In this document: in pieces, positions 1 through 9,494 of the stretch | Position numbering within the stretch: position 1 is the stretch's first letter | How the letters are laid out: each line of letters starts with the position of its first letter | DNA from: an uncultured Colwellia sp. | Lineage (GTDB): Bacteria; Pseudomonadota; Gammaproteobacteria; Enterobacterales; Alteromonadaceae | Reading direction: 5' to 3' | Assembly (NCBI GenBank): GCA_913057925.1 | Contig: CAJXPG010000001.1 | Coordinates: 1 to 64,000, forward strand | DNA length: 64,000 nt | Translations under genes and position numbers: made by a program | Notes under the pieces: generated by a model | Told to the model about the DNA's origin: nothing | The model's input: the letters and a program-made list of their open reading frames with translations, nothing else | Databases searched by the model: none

Positions 1-106
1 ATTAAAGCACTTTTATCTCGAACAAAATTTAACCGCGAAAGATCAACAGCCCCTAGCTTTGCTAAGGTTTTTTATTGTAAAGATTGGCAGTGGTTAGTTT
101 TCTCGA

Positions 107-586
107 TTAGATTTTCGCTAACAAACCATCACTAGCAGCTTCAACAAGGTCCAAAACATAATCAAAACCCTTTGCGCCACCATAGTATGGGTCTGGCACC
201 TGCTCTTCTTCATGGCCAGGAGCAAAATCTAGCATTAAATGTATTTTACCTTGCGATGCTGGTGGTGCAATTTTTCTCAACTCTTCAATATTATCATTAT
301 CCATGGCAAGAATAAGATCAAAGTCATTAAAGTCTTTACTGGAAACTTTACGTGCTTTTATGCCATCAAAAGAGTACCCGCGAGCAATACCCGCTTTTTG
401 CGATCTATGATCTGGCTTTTCCTTCGTATGAGCGCCTAGTGTCCCAGCCGAATCAACTTTTAATGACAAGCCTTGAGCTTTCATTTTATGCCTAAATACA
501 GCTTCTGCGCTGGGTGAACGACAGATATTGCCCATACAGACAAATAGTACGGAACTTATTCCTTTTATATCAACGATATTAGACAC
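107..586 (-). CDS. low molecular weight protein-tyrosine phosphatase
   Basis: N-terminal P-loop VCMGNICRSP (CX5R) and C-terminal DPYYGG motif typical of LMW-PTP. Confidence 0.93.
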   Translation of the reverse strand: MSNIVDIKGISSVLFVCMGNICRSPSAEAVFRHKMKAQGLSLKVDSAGTLGAHTKEKPDHRSQKAGIARGYSFDGIKARKVSSKDFNDFDLILAMDNDNIEELRKIAPPASQGKIHLMLDFAPGHEEEQVPDPYYGGAKGFDYVLDLVEAASDGLLAKI

Positions 587-760
587 TTAAATCGACTCCG
601 GTTAAAAATTGATTAAACATTATAATGATGTTTGATTGTTATTAAAAGGCTATGATATTAATTGCTTACTCTATCAATACTCTATCCGAGTATTACATCA
701 TAAAGTTAAAAAAAAAGACAAAGTTAAGCATAAGACAAAATCACTTCGCTTTTATTATGC

Positions 761-1018
761 TTAATCATCCAAAACCTCTTTTGCTGTTTCAACAACCTTT
801 TCAGCTTTATTTTCCAAAGATTCCAAATTCCCTTTTAAATTATCATAACCAGAGAATGAGTCATTTAAGAAGTAGCTATAACCGACAAATAAAATGACTG
901 CTATCACGATAAGCTTAACCGCTTTCTTAATTAAGCTAATGATTAAAAAGATAATAAGTAAAGCAAGCCCAACAATATACAAAGGGTTATCTTGCAAAAA
1001 CTCAATAAATGAGGCCAT
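761..1018 (-). CDS. small membrane protein of unknown function
   Basis: 85 aa ORF with two hydrophobic segments; ATG start. Confidence 0.6.
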   Translation of the reverse strand: MASFIEFLQDNPLYIVGLALLIIFLIISLIKKAVKLIVIAVILFVGYSYFLNDSFSGYDNLKGNLESLENKAEKVVETAKEVLDD

Positions 1019-1243
1019 TTAACTCTCCAAGTTAACGATAAAATTTAATGTTCACTCAGTGTATTATTGCATTGGCTTAAATGTCTAGATAAAAACTTTC
1101 ATATTAAGTTTTATTTATCATAGAATTAATTATTTTTAGTAAGCATAATCAACGCATAAGCGATAAAAGTATGAACCAGTAAACTTCACCTGCATTCATA
1201 ATGCTTATGGGGATAGTTATATTAAATAAGGATATTTTTTACT

Positions 1244-1765
1244 ATGAATATTTGTAAAAGTGAACGACTAAACATTCGGCAATTCAACGTTAACGATGCT
1301 GCATTTATGTTAACGCTATTAAATGAGGAGTCTTTTATTCGCAATATTAACGATAAAGGTGTCCGAACTTTGCAAGATGCCAAAAAGCACTTGATTGAAA
1401 ACCCGATAGCAAGTTACCAGCAGCATGGTTTTGGCTTATATTTAGTTGAACTTGGCAATACCAACACGCCGATAGGTATTTGTGGCTTACTTAAGCGTGA
1501 AACTTTTGATTTTCCTGAGCTTGGCTATGCATTCTTACCAGCGTATTGGGGAAAAGGCTATGCGTTAGAAGCCGCGAACTCTGCTTTACATTATGAAATT
1601 AATACCCACTCCCTCGCGAAAGTGATCGCAGTCACTGCACCTGAAAACGAAAGCTCAAAGGCTTTATTAACAAAACTCGGCTTCAGTCAATGCGGCATGG
1701 TTGAGTTATATAACACAAATAACAACCTATTCGAGTACATCAACACGAGTGATAATAACTCATAG
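1244..1765 (+). CDS. GNAT-family (RimJ/RimL-like) N-acetyltransferase
   Basis: ERLNIRQF...ELGYAFLPAYWGKGYALEA...NESSKALLTKLGF motif pattern of GNAT fold. Confidence 0.9.
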   Translation: MNICKSERLNIRQFNVNDAAFMLTLLNEESFIRNINDKGVRTLQDAKKHLIENPIASYQQHGFGLYLVELGNTNTPIGICGLLKRETFDFPELGYAFLPAYWGKGYALEAANSALHYEINTHSLAKVIAVTAPENESSKALLTKLGFSQCGMVELYNTNNNLFEYINTSDNNS

Positions 1766-1853
1766 CTGAGATTTGAAATCATGGTTTATGCTTTGCTATT
1801 TGTTTCGATACTCTATCTCTACAATCTGACAACGAATTTTATCGAGGTGTTCA

Positions 1854-2426
1854 ATGAAATGTTCTGTTTACATAGCAACTAGCGCTGATGGTTATATTGC
1901 CACTATCGACGGCGGTGTTGATTGGTTACATAGTGCTGGCAATACTGATGCCGACATGAGTGATAACCCTGACATGGGTTTTGCCGATTATATTGCCTCG
2001 GTTGATTGTATGATCATGGGAAGAAAATGTATGGAGGTGATATCAAGCTTTGATCTCACGGCTGAGCAATGGCCCTACGGTGATATCAAAATTTATGCAT
2101 TAAGTCGCACGTTAAAGCAAGTGCCTGAAAACTTACTCGGTAAAGTGGAACTTTACAGTGGGGATATTCACCGACTGATTAGCAAAATCGACCAAGAGGG
2201 TTTTACTCATGCTTATATTGATGGTGGCACCACTATCACCTCTTTTATCAATCAACAGTTGATCAATGAAATGACCATTACCCAAGCACCAATTCTACTT
2301 GGTACTGGTTTACCGTTATTTGGTGATATTCATCAAAAAGTCAGCTTAATCAGCGCTAAAGCAACGGCTTTTGCCAATAATTTTATTCAAACGAATTATC
2401 ATCTGCAATATGATAAAAATAAATAG
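1854..2426 (+). CDS. dihydrofolate reductase family protein (RibD C-terminal domain-like)
   Basis: MKCSVYIATSADGYIA...DCMIMGRKCMEVI...AYIDGGTTITSFI...LLGTGLPLF pattern. Confidence 0.88.
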   Translation: MKCSVYIATSADGYIATIDGGVDWLHSAGNTDADMSDNPDMGFADYIASVDCMIMGRKCMEVISSFDLTAEQWPYGDIKIYALSRTLKQVPENLLGKVELYSGDIHRLISKIDQEGFTHAYIDGGTTITSFINQQLINEMTITQAPILLGTGLPLFGDIHQKVSLISAKATAFANNFIQTNYHLQYDKNK

Positions 2427-2461
2427 ATATAGCGTAAAGTTAGCAAGGATATTTTAACCTA

Positions 2462-2953
2462 ATGATCACCCTTAGGGCATTTAATGCCTCTGATATCGAG
2501 CTATTAATTCATTACTTGAATGAGCCTAAAGTCAGTCAGTATATTACTGCCGCTATTGCTCAACCGTATACCCAAGAAGATGCGCTTTGGTGGGTTAATA
2601 CCGGCAGTGGTTCTGACTATATAAAGGCAATTGAATATAATGGTATTTTTGTTGGTTGTATTGCAGCTACCTTGGGTGAATTTGAATATAACCGTAGTGC
2701 TGAATTAGGCTATTGGCTTGGTTATGACTATTGGAATAAAGGGATTGCAACACAAGCCGTTACATTGTTTTCTCAAGTGCTATTTCAACAAACCAAGCTG
2801 ACTAAATTATTTGTATCTGTCGTTAGTCAAAACATTGCTTCTATTCGTGTGTTGGCAAAAAATGGTTTTACCCAAGAAGGGTTATTAAAGCAGGCATCTT
2901 ATAAAAATGGTGTTTATTTTGATGAGTGCTTGATGGCAAAGTTAAAGCCATAA
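2462..2953 (+). CDS. GNAT-family N-acetyltransferase
   Basis: ITLRAFNASDIELL...ELGYWLGYDYWNKGIATQAV...NIASIRVLAKNGF. Confidence 0.9.
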   Translation: MITLRAFNASDIELLIHYLNEPKVSQYITAAIAQPYTQEDALWWVNTGSGSDYIKAIEYNGIFVGCIAATLGEFEYNRSAELGYWLGYDYWNKGIATQAVTLFSQVLFQQTKLTKLFVSVVSQNIASIRVLAKNGFTQEGLLKQASYKNGVYFDECLMAKLKP

Positions 2954-2991
2954 TGGCGAGTTAAAAAAAATTGTTACCGGTAAAATAACTG

Positions 2992-3061
2992 TTAACATTA
3001 AGGCATTAACGTTAAAGTATTAACATTAAACTAATGACGTTAACCTATTAATTAACGTTCG
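2992..3061. repeat. about 4-5 degenerate tandem copies of a 14-bp unit (TTAACRTTAAactA)
   Basis: TTAACATTAAGGCA / TTAACGTTAAAGTA / TTAACATTAAACTA / ATGACGTTAACCTA / TTAATTAACGTTCG read in 14-bp register. Confidence 0.75.
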
Positions 3062-3101
3062 AGATTAAGTAAAAGCCACCACCAAAATATAAGGATATAG
3101 T

Positions 3102-3806
3102 GTGTTAGAGAATATATCAGAAAATGCAAAAGCATTGTTTTTACGAGATTTAATGCAAAGTTATGTTGGTCAGCAAGGATTGGGTTCTATGCCTAAGGCA
3201 GATCTTGATGCCCTCATCATTCACTTGTACCTAAAATATTCTGGCACGCAAAAGGTGGATGTTTTTGCACTGTCTGAAACCTTTAAAATTAAAGAAAGTC
3301 GGGTAAAGTCGCTTATCGAAACCGGCTGGATAAAGTTTTCTGGCAAGGATGAAGTGGAAGTTTGGCTTGATATTATTGCCTCACTTTCTCGGGTATCAAT
3401 CGAGCTTGAAAGCCTTGAAAAAGGCCAAGTGCGTTTTAAATTAGAAAACCCTGCGCATTTTCGCTACTTTCAAAAGCAAGTGCGTTTATTAGAAAGTACT
3501 GCCACCTATTCGCCCTCTTCTGAGCAAGTTGTTACGCAATTTGATGTCTTCAATAAAGTCATTAATCGAGTGTACTTGTCTGTTTTGTCTCAACACCAAA
3601 CTCAAACCAATGACGCGATAAAGGCTATTTATAAACGTATTAGAAATGACATTATTGGTCCTGAACGCTTTGAGTCATATCGCACAGGCGACAAACAATC
3701 TTCTATTTTAGGAAAATCTTTAAGTAAAGCGGCTGAACTTGCCGGTATCGCCTCACTTGTGATCAGTGTTTTTGGCAGTAACCCTGCTCCAATCCCCGTT
3801 AAGTAA
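3102..3806 (+). CDS. hypothetical protein
   Basis: 234 aa ORF, GTG start, AAGGAT RBS-like sequence upstream; no family recognised. Confidence 0.75.
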   Translation: MLENISENAKALFLRDLMQSYVGQQGLGSMPKADLDALIIHLYLKYSGTQKVDVFALSETFKIKESRVKSLIETGWIKFSGKDEVEVWLDIIASLSRVSIELESLEKGQVRFKLENPAHFRYFQKQVRLLESTATYSPSSEQVVTQFDVFNKVINRVYLSVLSQHQTQTNDAIKAIYKRIRNDIIGPERFESYRTGDKQSSILGKSLSKAAELAGIASLVISVFGSNPAPIPVK

Positions 3807-3810
3807 ACTA

Positions 3811-4188
3811 ATGAACAAAGACTTTCGCCAAAATAAATACTTAAATGAATCAGGCTCTAAGCAAGGGACTTGGTATATCAATCGAATTGATTATTTCCAG
3901 TTCCACAGCTACCCGAAAGCAAACCAGCATAAATTTATCTCATTTATTGTCGCGATAAGTGCTTTTTGCCTCGCCTTAAAATTTGCTTCGATAAGCTTCC
4001 TTTTACTTGGTTTATTTCTTTATATTACCTACGTAGCAGCCCTGACCTTTATTTTACTTAAAAATAGGCTTTGTCGTTACAAGGGCTACTTTTTCTATCC
4101 CAAAAGAATTATCAGTTTCTTTAGAAGCATAGAAATAACCGTTGACTTAAACGACTTCGACTCGATTGCGACTATGTCGAAAAAATAA
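3811..4188 (+). CDS. hypothetical membrane protein
   Basis: ATG at 3811 (MNKDFRQNKY...) just after previous stop; two adjacent hydrophobic segments. Confidence 0.6.
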   Translation: MNKDFRQNKYLNESGSKQGTWYINRIDYFQFHSYPKANQHKFISFIVAISAFCLALKFASISFLLLGLFLYITYVAALTFILLKNRLCRYKGYFFYPKRIISFFRSIEITVDLNDFDSIATMSKK

Positions 4189-4215
4189 TTATTTTTACCA
4201 AGGAGCTACAGCGGT

Positions 4216-4809
4216 TTGATTACAAAACATGCATCACTTTTCATCTTACTTTACTTTTTATTCAGTAGCTCTGTAGTCGCCGATGAACACTGCGGTAACA
4301 ATAAGCAAGCAAGACTTCTTGCACAGTTAATCATTCAAGATAAGCAGCAAAAAAGAACCAACCTACGCTGCAATAAACTGCTCACAGACATTGCGGTAGC
4401 TAAAGCCAGTAAAATGTTAGAGTTTGGTTTGGTTGCTCATAATCTTGGCGGTAGCCCTAATGACCGGTTACGAGAGGCCGGTTACCAACTGCCAAATTAT
4501 TACGGTAGTGAATTTAATAGTAATCAAGTGGAAGCAATAGCCGGTGGCTATGAAAGTGCTGAAGAGGTATGGCGTGGTTTTAAATCATCTACGCCGCATC
4601 GCACACATTTACTTGCTGAGCATGAGTTTTACCAAGAGCAAGATGAAATTGGCGTTGCCTTGATTAAAGAGTGGCACTCCCCTCACGTAGAGTATTGGGT
4701 TGTTTACTTAACCAAAGGTTTACAGGAAAATCAGACTTCTGAACCGTTATTTAATGATATACCAAACAAAGGGCTTTTTATCATACAAACGAAGAAAGCG
4801 TCTGATTAA
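4216..4809 (+). CDS. secreted CAP/SCP-domain protein (cysteine-rich secretory protein family)
   Basis: Signal peptide-like N-terminus (TTG start after AAGGAG), SKMLEFGLVAHNLGG...NQVEAIAGG...VWRGFKSSTPHRTHLL...IGVALI CAP-like pattern. Confidence 0.7.
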   Translation: MITKHASLFILLYFLFSSSVVADEHCGNNKQARLLAQLIIQDKQQKRTNLRCNKLLTDIAVAKASKMLEFGLVAHNLGGSPNDRLREAGYQLPNYYGSEFNSNQVEAIAGGYESAEEVWRGFKSSTPHRTHLLAEHEFYQEQDEIGVALIKEWHSPHVEYWVVYLTKGLQENQTSEPLFNDIPNKGLFIIQTKKASD

Positions 4810-4841
4810 GGGCTATAGTTGATACTGCTAGGAGGTTTGTT

Positions 4842-5210
4842 ATGAGCCAACAAGAACCAATAAATTACGTCGAGTTTCCCGCAAAAGATATACCTGCAAC
4901 CAAGCAATTTTTTCAGCAGGCATTTGCTTGGTCATTTGTTGACTATGGCCCAGAATATACTGCTTTTAGCCAATCCGGTATAGAAGGTGGTTTCTACTTA
5001 TCTGATTTAGTATCAAGTACAAAAAATGGTGCTTGTTTAGTGGTACTTTTGAGTGACGATTTAGAAGGAAGTGAACAACGGGTAATAAACGCTGGTGGCA
5101 TCATTAGCCAAGCAATTTTTTCTTTTCCTGGCGGTAGACGTTTTCACTTTATCGAGCCCAGTGGTAATGAACTTGCCGTTTGGTCAACGGTTAAAGCGAA
5201 TATCGCTTAG
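4842..5210 (+). CDS. VOC family (glyoxalase/bleomycin resistance-like) protein
   Basis: INYVEFPAKDIPATKQFFQQAFAWSF...FHFIEPSGNELAVW. Confidence 0.9.
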   Translation: MSQQEPINYVEFPAKDIPATKQFFQQAFAWSFVDYGPEYTAFSQSGIEGGFYLSDLVSSTKNGACLVVLLSDDLEGSEQRVINAGGIISQAIFSFPGGRRFHFIEPSGNELAVWSTVKANIA

Positions 5211-5235
5211 CTAGCCATGCTAGCTGGTTCGCTAA

Positions 5236-5274
5236 AAGCATAAAAGCCACCTTTAAATGGTGGCTTTTATGCTT
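5236..5274. terminator. perfect hairpin (16-bp arms), putative bidirectional terminator
   Basis: AAGCATAAAAGCCACC-TTTAAAT-GGTGGCTTTTATGCTT. Confidence 0.7.
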
Positions 5275-5360
5275 AATATTATTTCAGTGCTGGACATATG
5301 ATTTCCAATTAAAACCATGCCGCATTAGATATATGCAGTAAGAAGTAACTTACCCGTGGC

Positions 5361-5756
5361 TTATTTTACTACAACAGGTAAGTTCTTGTCGGTCCATGCA
5401 TTAAAGTCGCCTGAAAGATGATCTAAATGCTTAAAGCCTTGCTCGCTTAATAGTTTTCTCGCGACTTCTGCTCTTCGACCTGAACGGCAATAAATCACTA
5501 CTTGCTTATCTTTAGCATTGGTTAATTCCAAAAGCCGTGTATCAAGCTCATCATGGGAAATATTCACTGCATTTGCTATATGCCCTTTCGCGAATTCTTC
5601 TGCGGTTCTTACATCAAGAATGACAATCTCTTGATTACTTTTCATTAACTGCTGTAGTTGTGTTTGACTAATATCTGCAGCATGAGATTGTGCCATCAAT
5701 AAACACGATAAGGCCAATACCATCGCGTTAAACTTACTAAGTAGTAATCTTTTCAT
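5361..5756 (-). CDS. periplasmic rhodanese-like domain protein
   Basis: Signal peptide; ILDVRTAEEFAKGHIANAVNI and VIYCRSGRRAEVA rhodanese active-site loop. Confidence 0.92.
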   Translation of the reverse strand: MKRLLLSKFNAMVLALSCLLMAQSHAADISQTQLQQLMKSNQEIVILDVRTAEEFAKGHIANAVNISHDELDTRLLELTNAKDKQVVIYCRSGRRAEVARKLLSEQGFKHLDHLSGDFNAWTDKNLPVVVK

Positions 5757-5772
5757 ATTAATCCCTATTAAC

Positions 5773-5796
5773 TTTTAGTTTTAGTTTTAGTTTTAG
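5773..5796. repeat. tandem hexanucleotide (TTTTAG)x4
   Basis: ttttagttttagttttagttttag immediately upstream of the rhodanese CDS (minus strand). Confidence 0.9.
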
Positions 5797-5857
5797 TTTT
5801 TTAAAGCTGGCTGAAAACTTTAAAGCGAGTTTACGTCTTTTTTAAGCTGCAATCATG

Positions 5858-7012
5858 TTACTTTTTACTGAACAACATAATTCCGCCGCCAATTAACGCA
5901 CTTATACCAGCAACAAAAAATGCATCAAATGCCCCTAAACCATCTAGCCACAGAACGCCTGTCAGGTAAGCTCCAATTGCCCCACCAATACCGTAAACAC
6001 CACCAAGGTAAATCCCCTGCCCTCGACTTTGCTGAGCTTGTGGGAAGTGCCTTGAAATAAACTCCATACTAGCACTGTGATATATGGCAAAGCTAGCCGC
6101 ATGCAGCAACTGGATTAAGCAAAGTAGCAAAACTGAATCAACAACTATAGGCGTCAATATCCAACGAACACCACTAATACCAATACTAAAAACCAACAAT
6201 GATTTTAAAGAAAAGTGCCTGAAAACAGTGCCCATAAAAATAAAAGCGACAACTTCTGCAACCACACCTATTGAAATAATTAAACCAACAGCTAAACCTG
6301 AATAGCCTGCATCATTTAGAAATAAGGCAAAAAACCCATAGTATGGACCAAAGCTGATTTGCAGCAGTAAACCCGCAATGAAGAAACACACAAAGCGACC
6401 ATCAAGCAATTTACTGCGAATGGGCTCGAGCTCACTGGCGTTTGTTGGTAATGAATTAGCTATTTTTATTGGGCGAAGTTGTAAAGTACTGAAAAATAGA
6501 AAACCAAGAATGATTAAACCAATAACAGTAAAAAAATCATAGCCAAGTGAGCTCATTGCTTCACCTGCAATAATAGCAATGACCACAAAACCCAAACTTC
6601 CCCACAACCGCACTCGCGCATAAATCTTACTGCTTCGGCGCAGCGTAGTTAACGCATGGACTTCAAGTTGTGGCAAAATCGCGGTCCAGAACAAGGTAAA
6701 TAATGCTAAGCAAAACGTTATTGGCCAATACTGACCAATCCAGAAAAGCATGACAAAACTTGCCAGCGCAAGAAAAGCACCTAGTCGAATGATAAATAAA
6801 GGCTTGCCCGATTTATCTGCAAGCACCGCCCATAAGCTAGGAGCAATTATCTTAGTTGCAGTGATAATGGCAAGAATTTCACCTACTTGTCTTGAATCAA
6901 ACCCTTTTCCATCAAGAAAAACGGCCAGGTAAGGTGAAATTAAACCAAGGAGCGCAAAGTAAAAAAAATAACTCGAAGAAAGTCGAGTAAACATTGGGTT
7001 AAACAGTGTCAA
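5858..7012 (-). CDS. MFS transporter (HcaT/3-phenylpropionate permease-like family)
   Basis: 12-TM-like hydrophobic protein; GLISPYLAVFLDGKGFDSRQVGEILAI N-terminus typical of the PPP subfamily. Confidence 0.85.
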   Translation of the reverse strand: MTLFNPMFTRLSSSYFFYFALLGLISPYLAVFLDGKGFDSRQVGEILAIITATKIIAPSLWAVLADKSGKPLFIIRLGAFLALASFVMLFWIGQYWPITFCLALFTLFWTAILPQLEVHALTTLRRSSKIYARVRLWGSLGFVVIAIIAGEAMSSLGYDFFTVIGLIILGFLFFSTLQLRPIKIANSLPTNASELEPIRSKLLDGRFVCFFIAGLLLQISFGPYYGFFALFLNDAGYSGLAVGLIISIGVVAEVVAFIFMGTVFRHFSLKSLLVFSIGISGVRWILTPIVVDSVLLLCLIQLLHAASFAIYHSASMEFISRHFPQAQQSRGQGIYLGGVYGIGGAIGAYLTGVLWLDGLGAFDAFFVAGISALIGGGIMLFSKK

Positions 7013-7179
7013 AAAATTAACCTTTAGAGGATGATAAACAAAGAATACCCTAAATCAGTCATTAACTTAAGGTGAGGGTATGATAGCAAGGAATTAAATA
7101 GCTTACCCTAGGGATTATAGTATTGTGTTAACTATATTAGGTAAGCTATTTATTTGAAAAGGTTTGTAGTGAGTCGTTT

Positions 7180-8301
7180 TTATGACTCTATATTTGGCGT
7201 ATGACACTGAACGTCAGCATTTTGCCCACGATGACGCAAAAAGTGGTCCATTAAGGTCAAAGCAAGCATGGCTTCTGCAATCGGTACCGCACGAATACCA
7301 ACGCAAGGATCATGACGCCCTTTAGTGATAATATCAGTGGCTTCACCTGTTAAATCAACGGTTTTACCACTAACACCAATACTTGATGTTGGCTTCAACG
7401 CTAAGTGAGCAATAATTTGCTGTCCTGATGAAATGCCACCTAACACGCCACCTGCATGGTTTGTGCTAAAACCTTCTGGGGTTAATTCATCTCTATGCTC
7501 GGAGCCGCGTTGATTAACAACAGCAAAACCATCACCAACCTCAACTCCCTTAACGGCATTGATACTCATTAAGCCATGAGCAATATCGGCATCTAGGCGA
7601 TCAAAGATTGGCTCGCCTAATCCTACAGGTACATTCGTTGCCACGACAGTAACTTTTGCGCCAATAGAGTCTTTTGATTTGATAATGTCTCTCAAGTGTT
7701 CATCAAGTTGCTCAAGTTTACTGTTATCAGGGAAGAAAAACGGATTTTCTTCAACGCTATTCCAGTCTACAGAGTTAACATCAAAAGGTTGCCCTTCAGG
7801 ACCACTTGCACAAATATCACCTATTTGGGTAACACATGCTTGAATAGTCATGCCAAATTTCTCAGCTAAATATTTCTTAGCCACGGCACCCGCTGCTACG
7901 CGCATAGCCGTTTCGCGTGCAGATGAGCGTCCACCGCCACGGTAGTCACGTAAACCATATTTCTGCCAGTAAGTATAATCAGCATGTCCAGGTCGAAAGC
8001 TTTGAGCGATATTACCGTAATCTTTTGAGCGCTGATCGGTATTTTCAATCAGTAAACCAATAGGTGTTCCTGTTGTTTTCCCTTCAAAAACCCCCGACAT
8101 AATTTTAACAACATCTGCTTCACGACGCGCGGTGGTGTAGCGAGAAGTGCCTGGTCGACGTCTGTCTAAGTCTATTTGTAAATCTTCCTCAGATAACGCT
8201 AATCCCGGAGGACAACCATCAATAATTGCGCCTAAACCTAAACCATGACTTTCACCAAAGGATGTCACTGTGAATAATTTTCCGAAGGTATTACCTGACA
8301 T
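7180..8301 (-). CDS. aroC: chorismate synthase
   Basis: [18 protein letters not shown]...RPGTSRYTT...[10 protein letters not shown]...[14 protein letters not shown]. Confidence 0.98.
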   Translation of the reverse strand: MSGNTFGKLFTVTSFGESHGLGLGAIIDGCPPGLALSEEDLQIDLDRRRPGTSRYTTARREADVVKIMSGVFEGKTTGTPIGLLIENTDQRSKDYGNIAQSFRPGHADYTYWQKYGLRDYRGGGRSSARETAMRVAAGAVAKKYLAEKFGMTIQACVTQIGDICASGPEGQPFDVNSVDWNSVEENPFFFPDNSKLEQLDEHLRDIIKSKDSIGAKVTVVATNVPVGLGEPIFDRLDADIAHGLMSINAVKGVEVGDGFAVVNQRGSEHRDELTPEGFSTNHAGGVLGGISSGQQIIAHLALKPTSSIGVSGKTVDLTGEATDIITKGRHDPCVGIRAVPIAEAMLALTLMDHFLRHRGQNADVQCHTPNIES

Positions 8302-8384
8302 TTAACATTACCGCCTATTATTTAATTTTACTCGCCCGCGATTTTTTAAGCTGGGCTATTGACTATTTAATTATATTTTAACAA

Positions 8385-9329
8385 TTACTGACTAAGTACA
8401 GCAGCCTTAAATAACTCACTATGCTGTGTTAATTGCGCCTTAGTTAACATGAATACACCGTGACCACCACGCTCAAACTCCAACCAAGTAAAGTCGACTT
8501 CTGGATAAACTGCCTCGACATGATATTGTGAATTACCTACTTCACAAATGAGTATGCCATTGTCAGTTAAGTGCTGAGCACTTTCTGCCAATATTACTCT
8601 GACAATATCTAAACCATCTTCACCACACCCTAAGCCCATTTCTGGCTCATGGGTAAATTCAGTGGGTAAGCTGTCAATATCCTCTTGATCAACATAGGGA
8701 GGGTTAGAGACAATTAAATCATATTTTTGTCCAACAACCCCAGAAAAAACATCAGATTGAATTGGAATAACTTGTTCGCTTAAACCATGGTTTTCAATAT
8801 TCATCTGAGCAACATTTAACGCATCAATAGATAAATCAACTGCATCTACCTCTGCATCAGGAAAATAACTTGCACAAGCTATCGCAATACAACCACTGCC
8901 AGTGCATAAGTCTAACACTCTTGCCGGTGGTTCTTGCTGACTAAAGTAAGGGGTAAAATGTTGTTCTATGAGCTCACCAATTGGAGAACGCGGTACTAAC
9001 ACCCGTTCATCGACATAAAAAGGTAATTGAGCAAAGTATGCTAAGTTGGTGATATAAGCTACAGGGAGTCGCGTGGTAACTCGTTGTTCAAACAGCGCTA
9101 AAACTTGTTGCTTTTCTTGAGTGATTAATCGGCAATTCATTACTTGCTCACTCATGTCTTCTGACAAAGACAAGGCATACATAACGAGCGTATTCGCCTC
9201 ACTCAAGGCATTATCAGTACCATGACCATAAAACAACTCAGCCTGATTAAACAAGGTTGCGCCGTAACGACAAAAATCAGCAATGGTATGTAATTGCTCT
9301 ACTATAGGGTCGAAGTTAGTTTCGCTCAC
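8385..9329 (-). CDS. prmB: 50S ribosomal protein L3 N(5)-glutamine methyltransferase
   Basis: LDLCTGSGCIAIA, VSNPPYVDQEDIDSLP motif; adjacent to aroC as in E. coli. Confidence 0.96.
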   Translation of the reverse strand: MSETNFDPIVEQLHTIADFCRYGATLFNQAELFYGHGTDNALSEANTLVMYALSLSEDMSEQVMNCRLITQEKQQVLALFEQRVTTRLPVAYITNLAYFAQLPFYVDERVLVPRSPIGELIEQHFTPYFSQQEPPARVLDLCTGSGCIAIACASYFPDAEVDAVDLSIDALNVAQMNIENHGLSEQVIPIQSDVFSGVVGQKYDLIVSNPPYVDQEDIDSLPTEFTHEPEMGLGCGEDGLDIVRVILAESAQHLTDNGILICEVGNSQYHVEAVYPEVDFTWLEFERGGHGVFMLTKAQLTQHSELFKAAVLSQ

Positions 9330-9494
9330 CGGGTATTCCTTATATAAATACGATCTTTCTTTTGAATTTTTCTGTTAACTTTATTTTTGCCTAACGCGCT
9401 TCATTCAATGTGCTATAACTTACTACGCTATTTTACTGGTAAAGTAGCGAATTAAGCTATTTTTATTCAACTCGAAATGTTTTAAACTGCGCTG

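Noticed and set aside
239-439. 66-aa ORF antisense to the LMW-PTP gene
   Set aside because: Entirely within a conserved CDS; no supporting features.
652-897. 81-aa plus-strand ORF
   Set aside because: Mostly antisense to the small membrane protein at 761..1018 and low complexity (AT-rich); no RBS.
1244-2953. GNAT / DHFR-like / GNAT trio considered as a resistance or modification cassette
   Set aside because: Separate RBSs and gaps, common stand-alone families, no mobile-element flanks; nothing beyond co-orientation supports a joint function.
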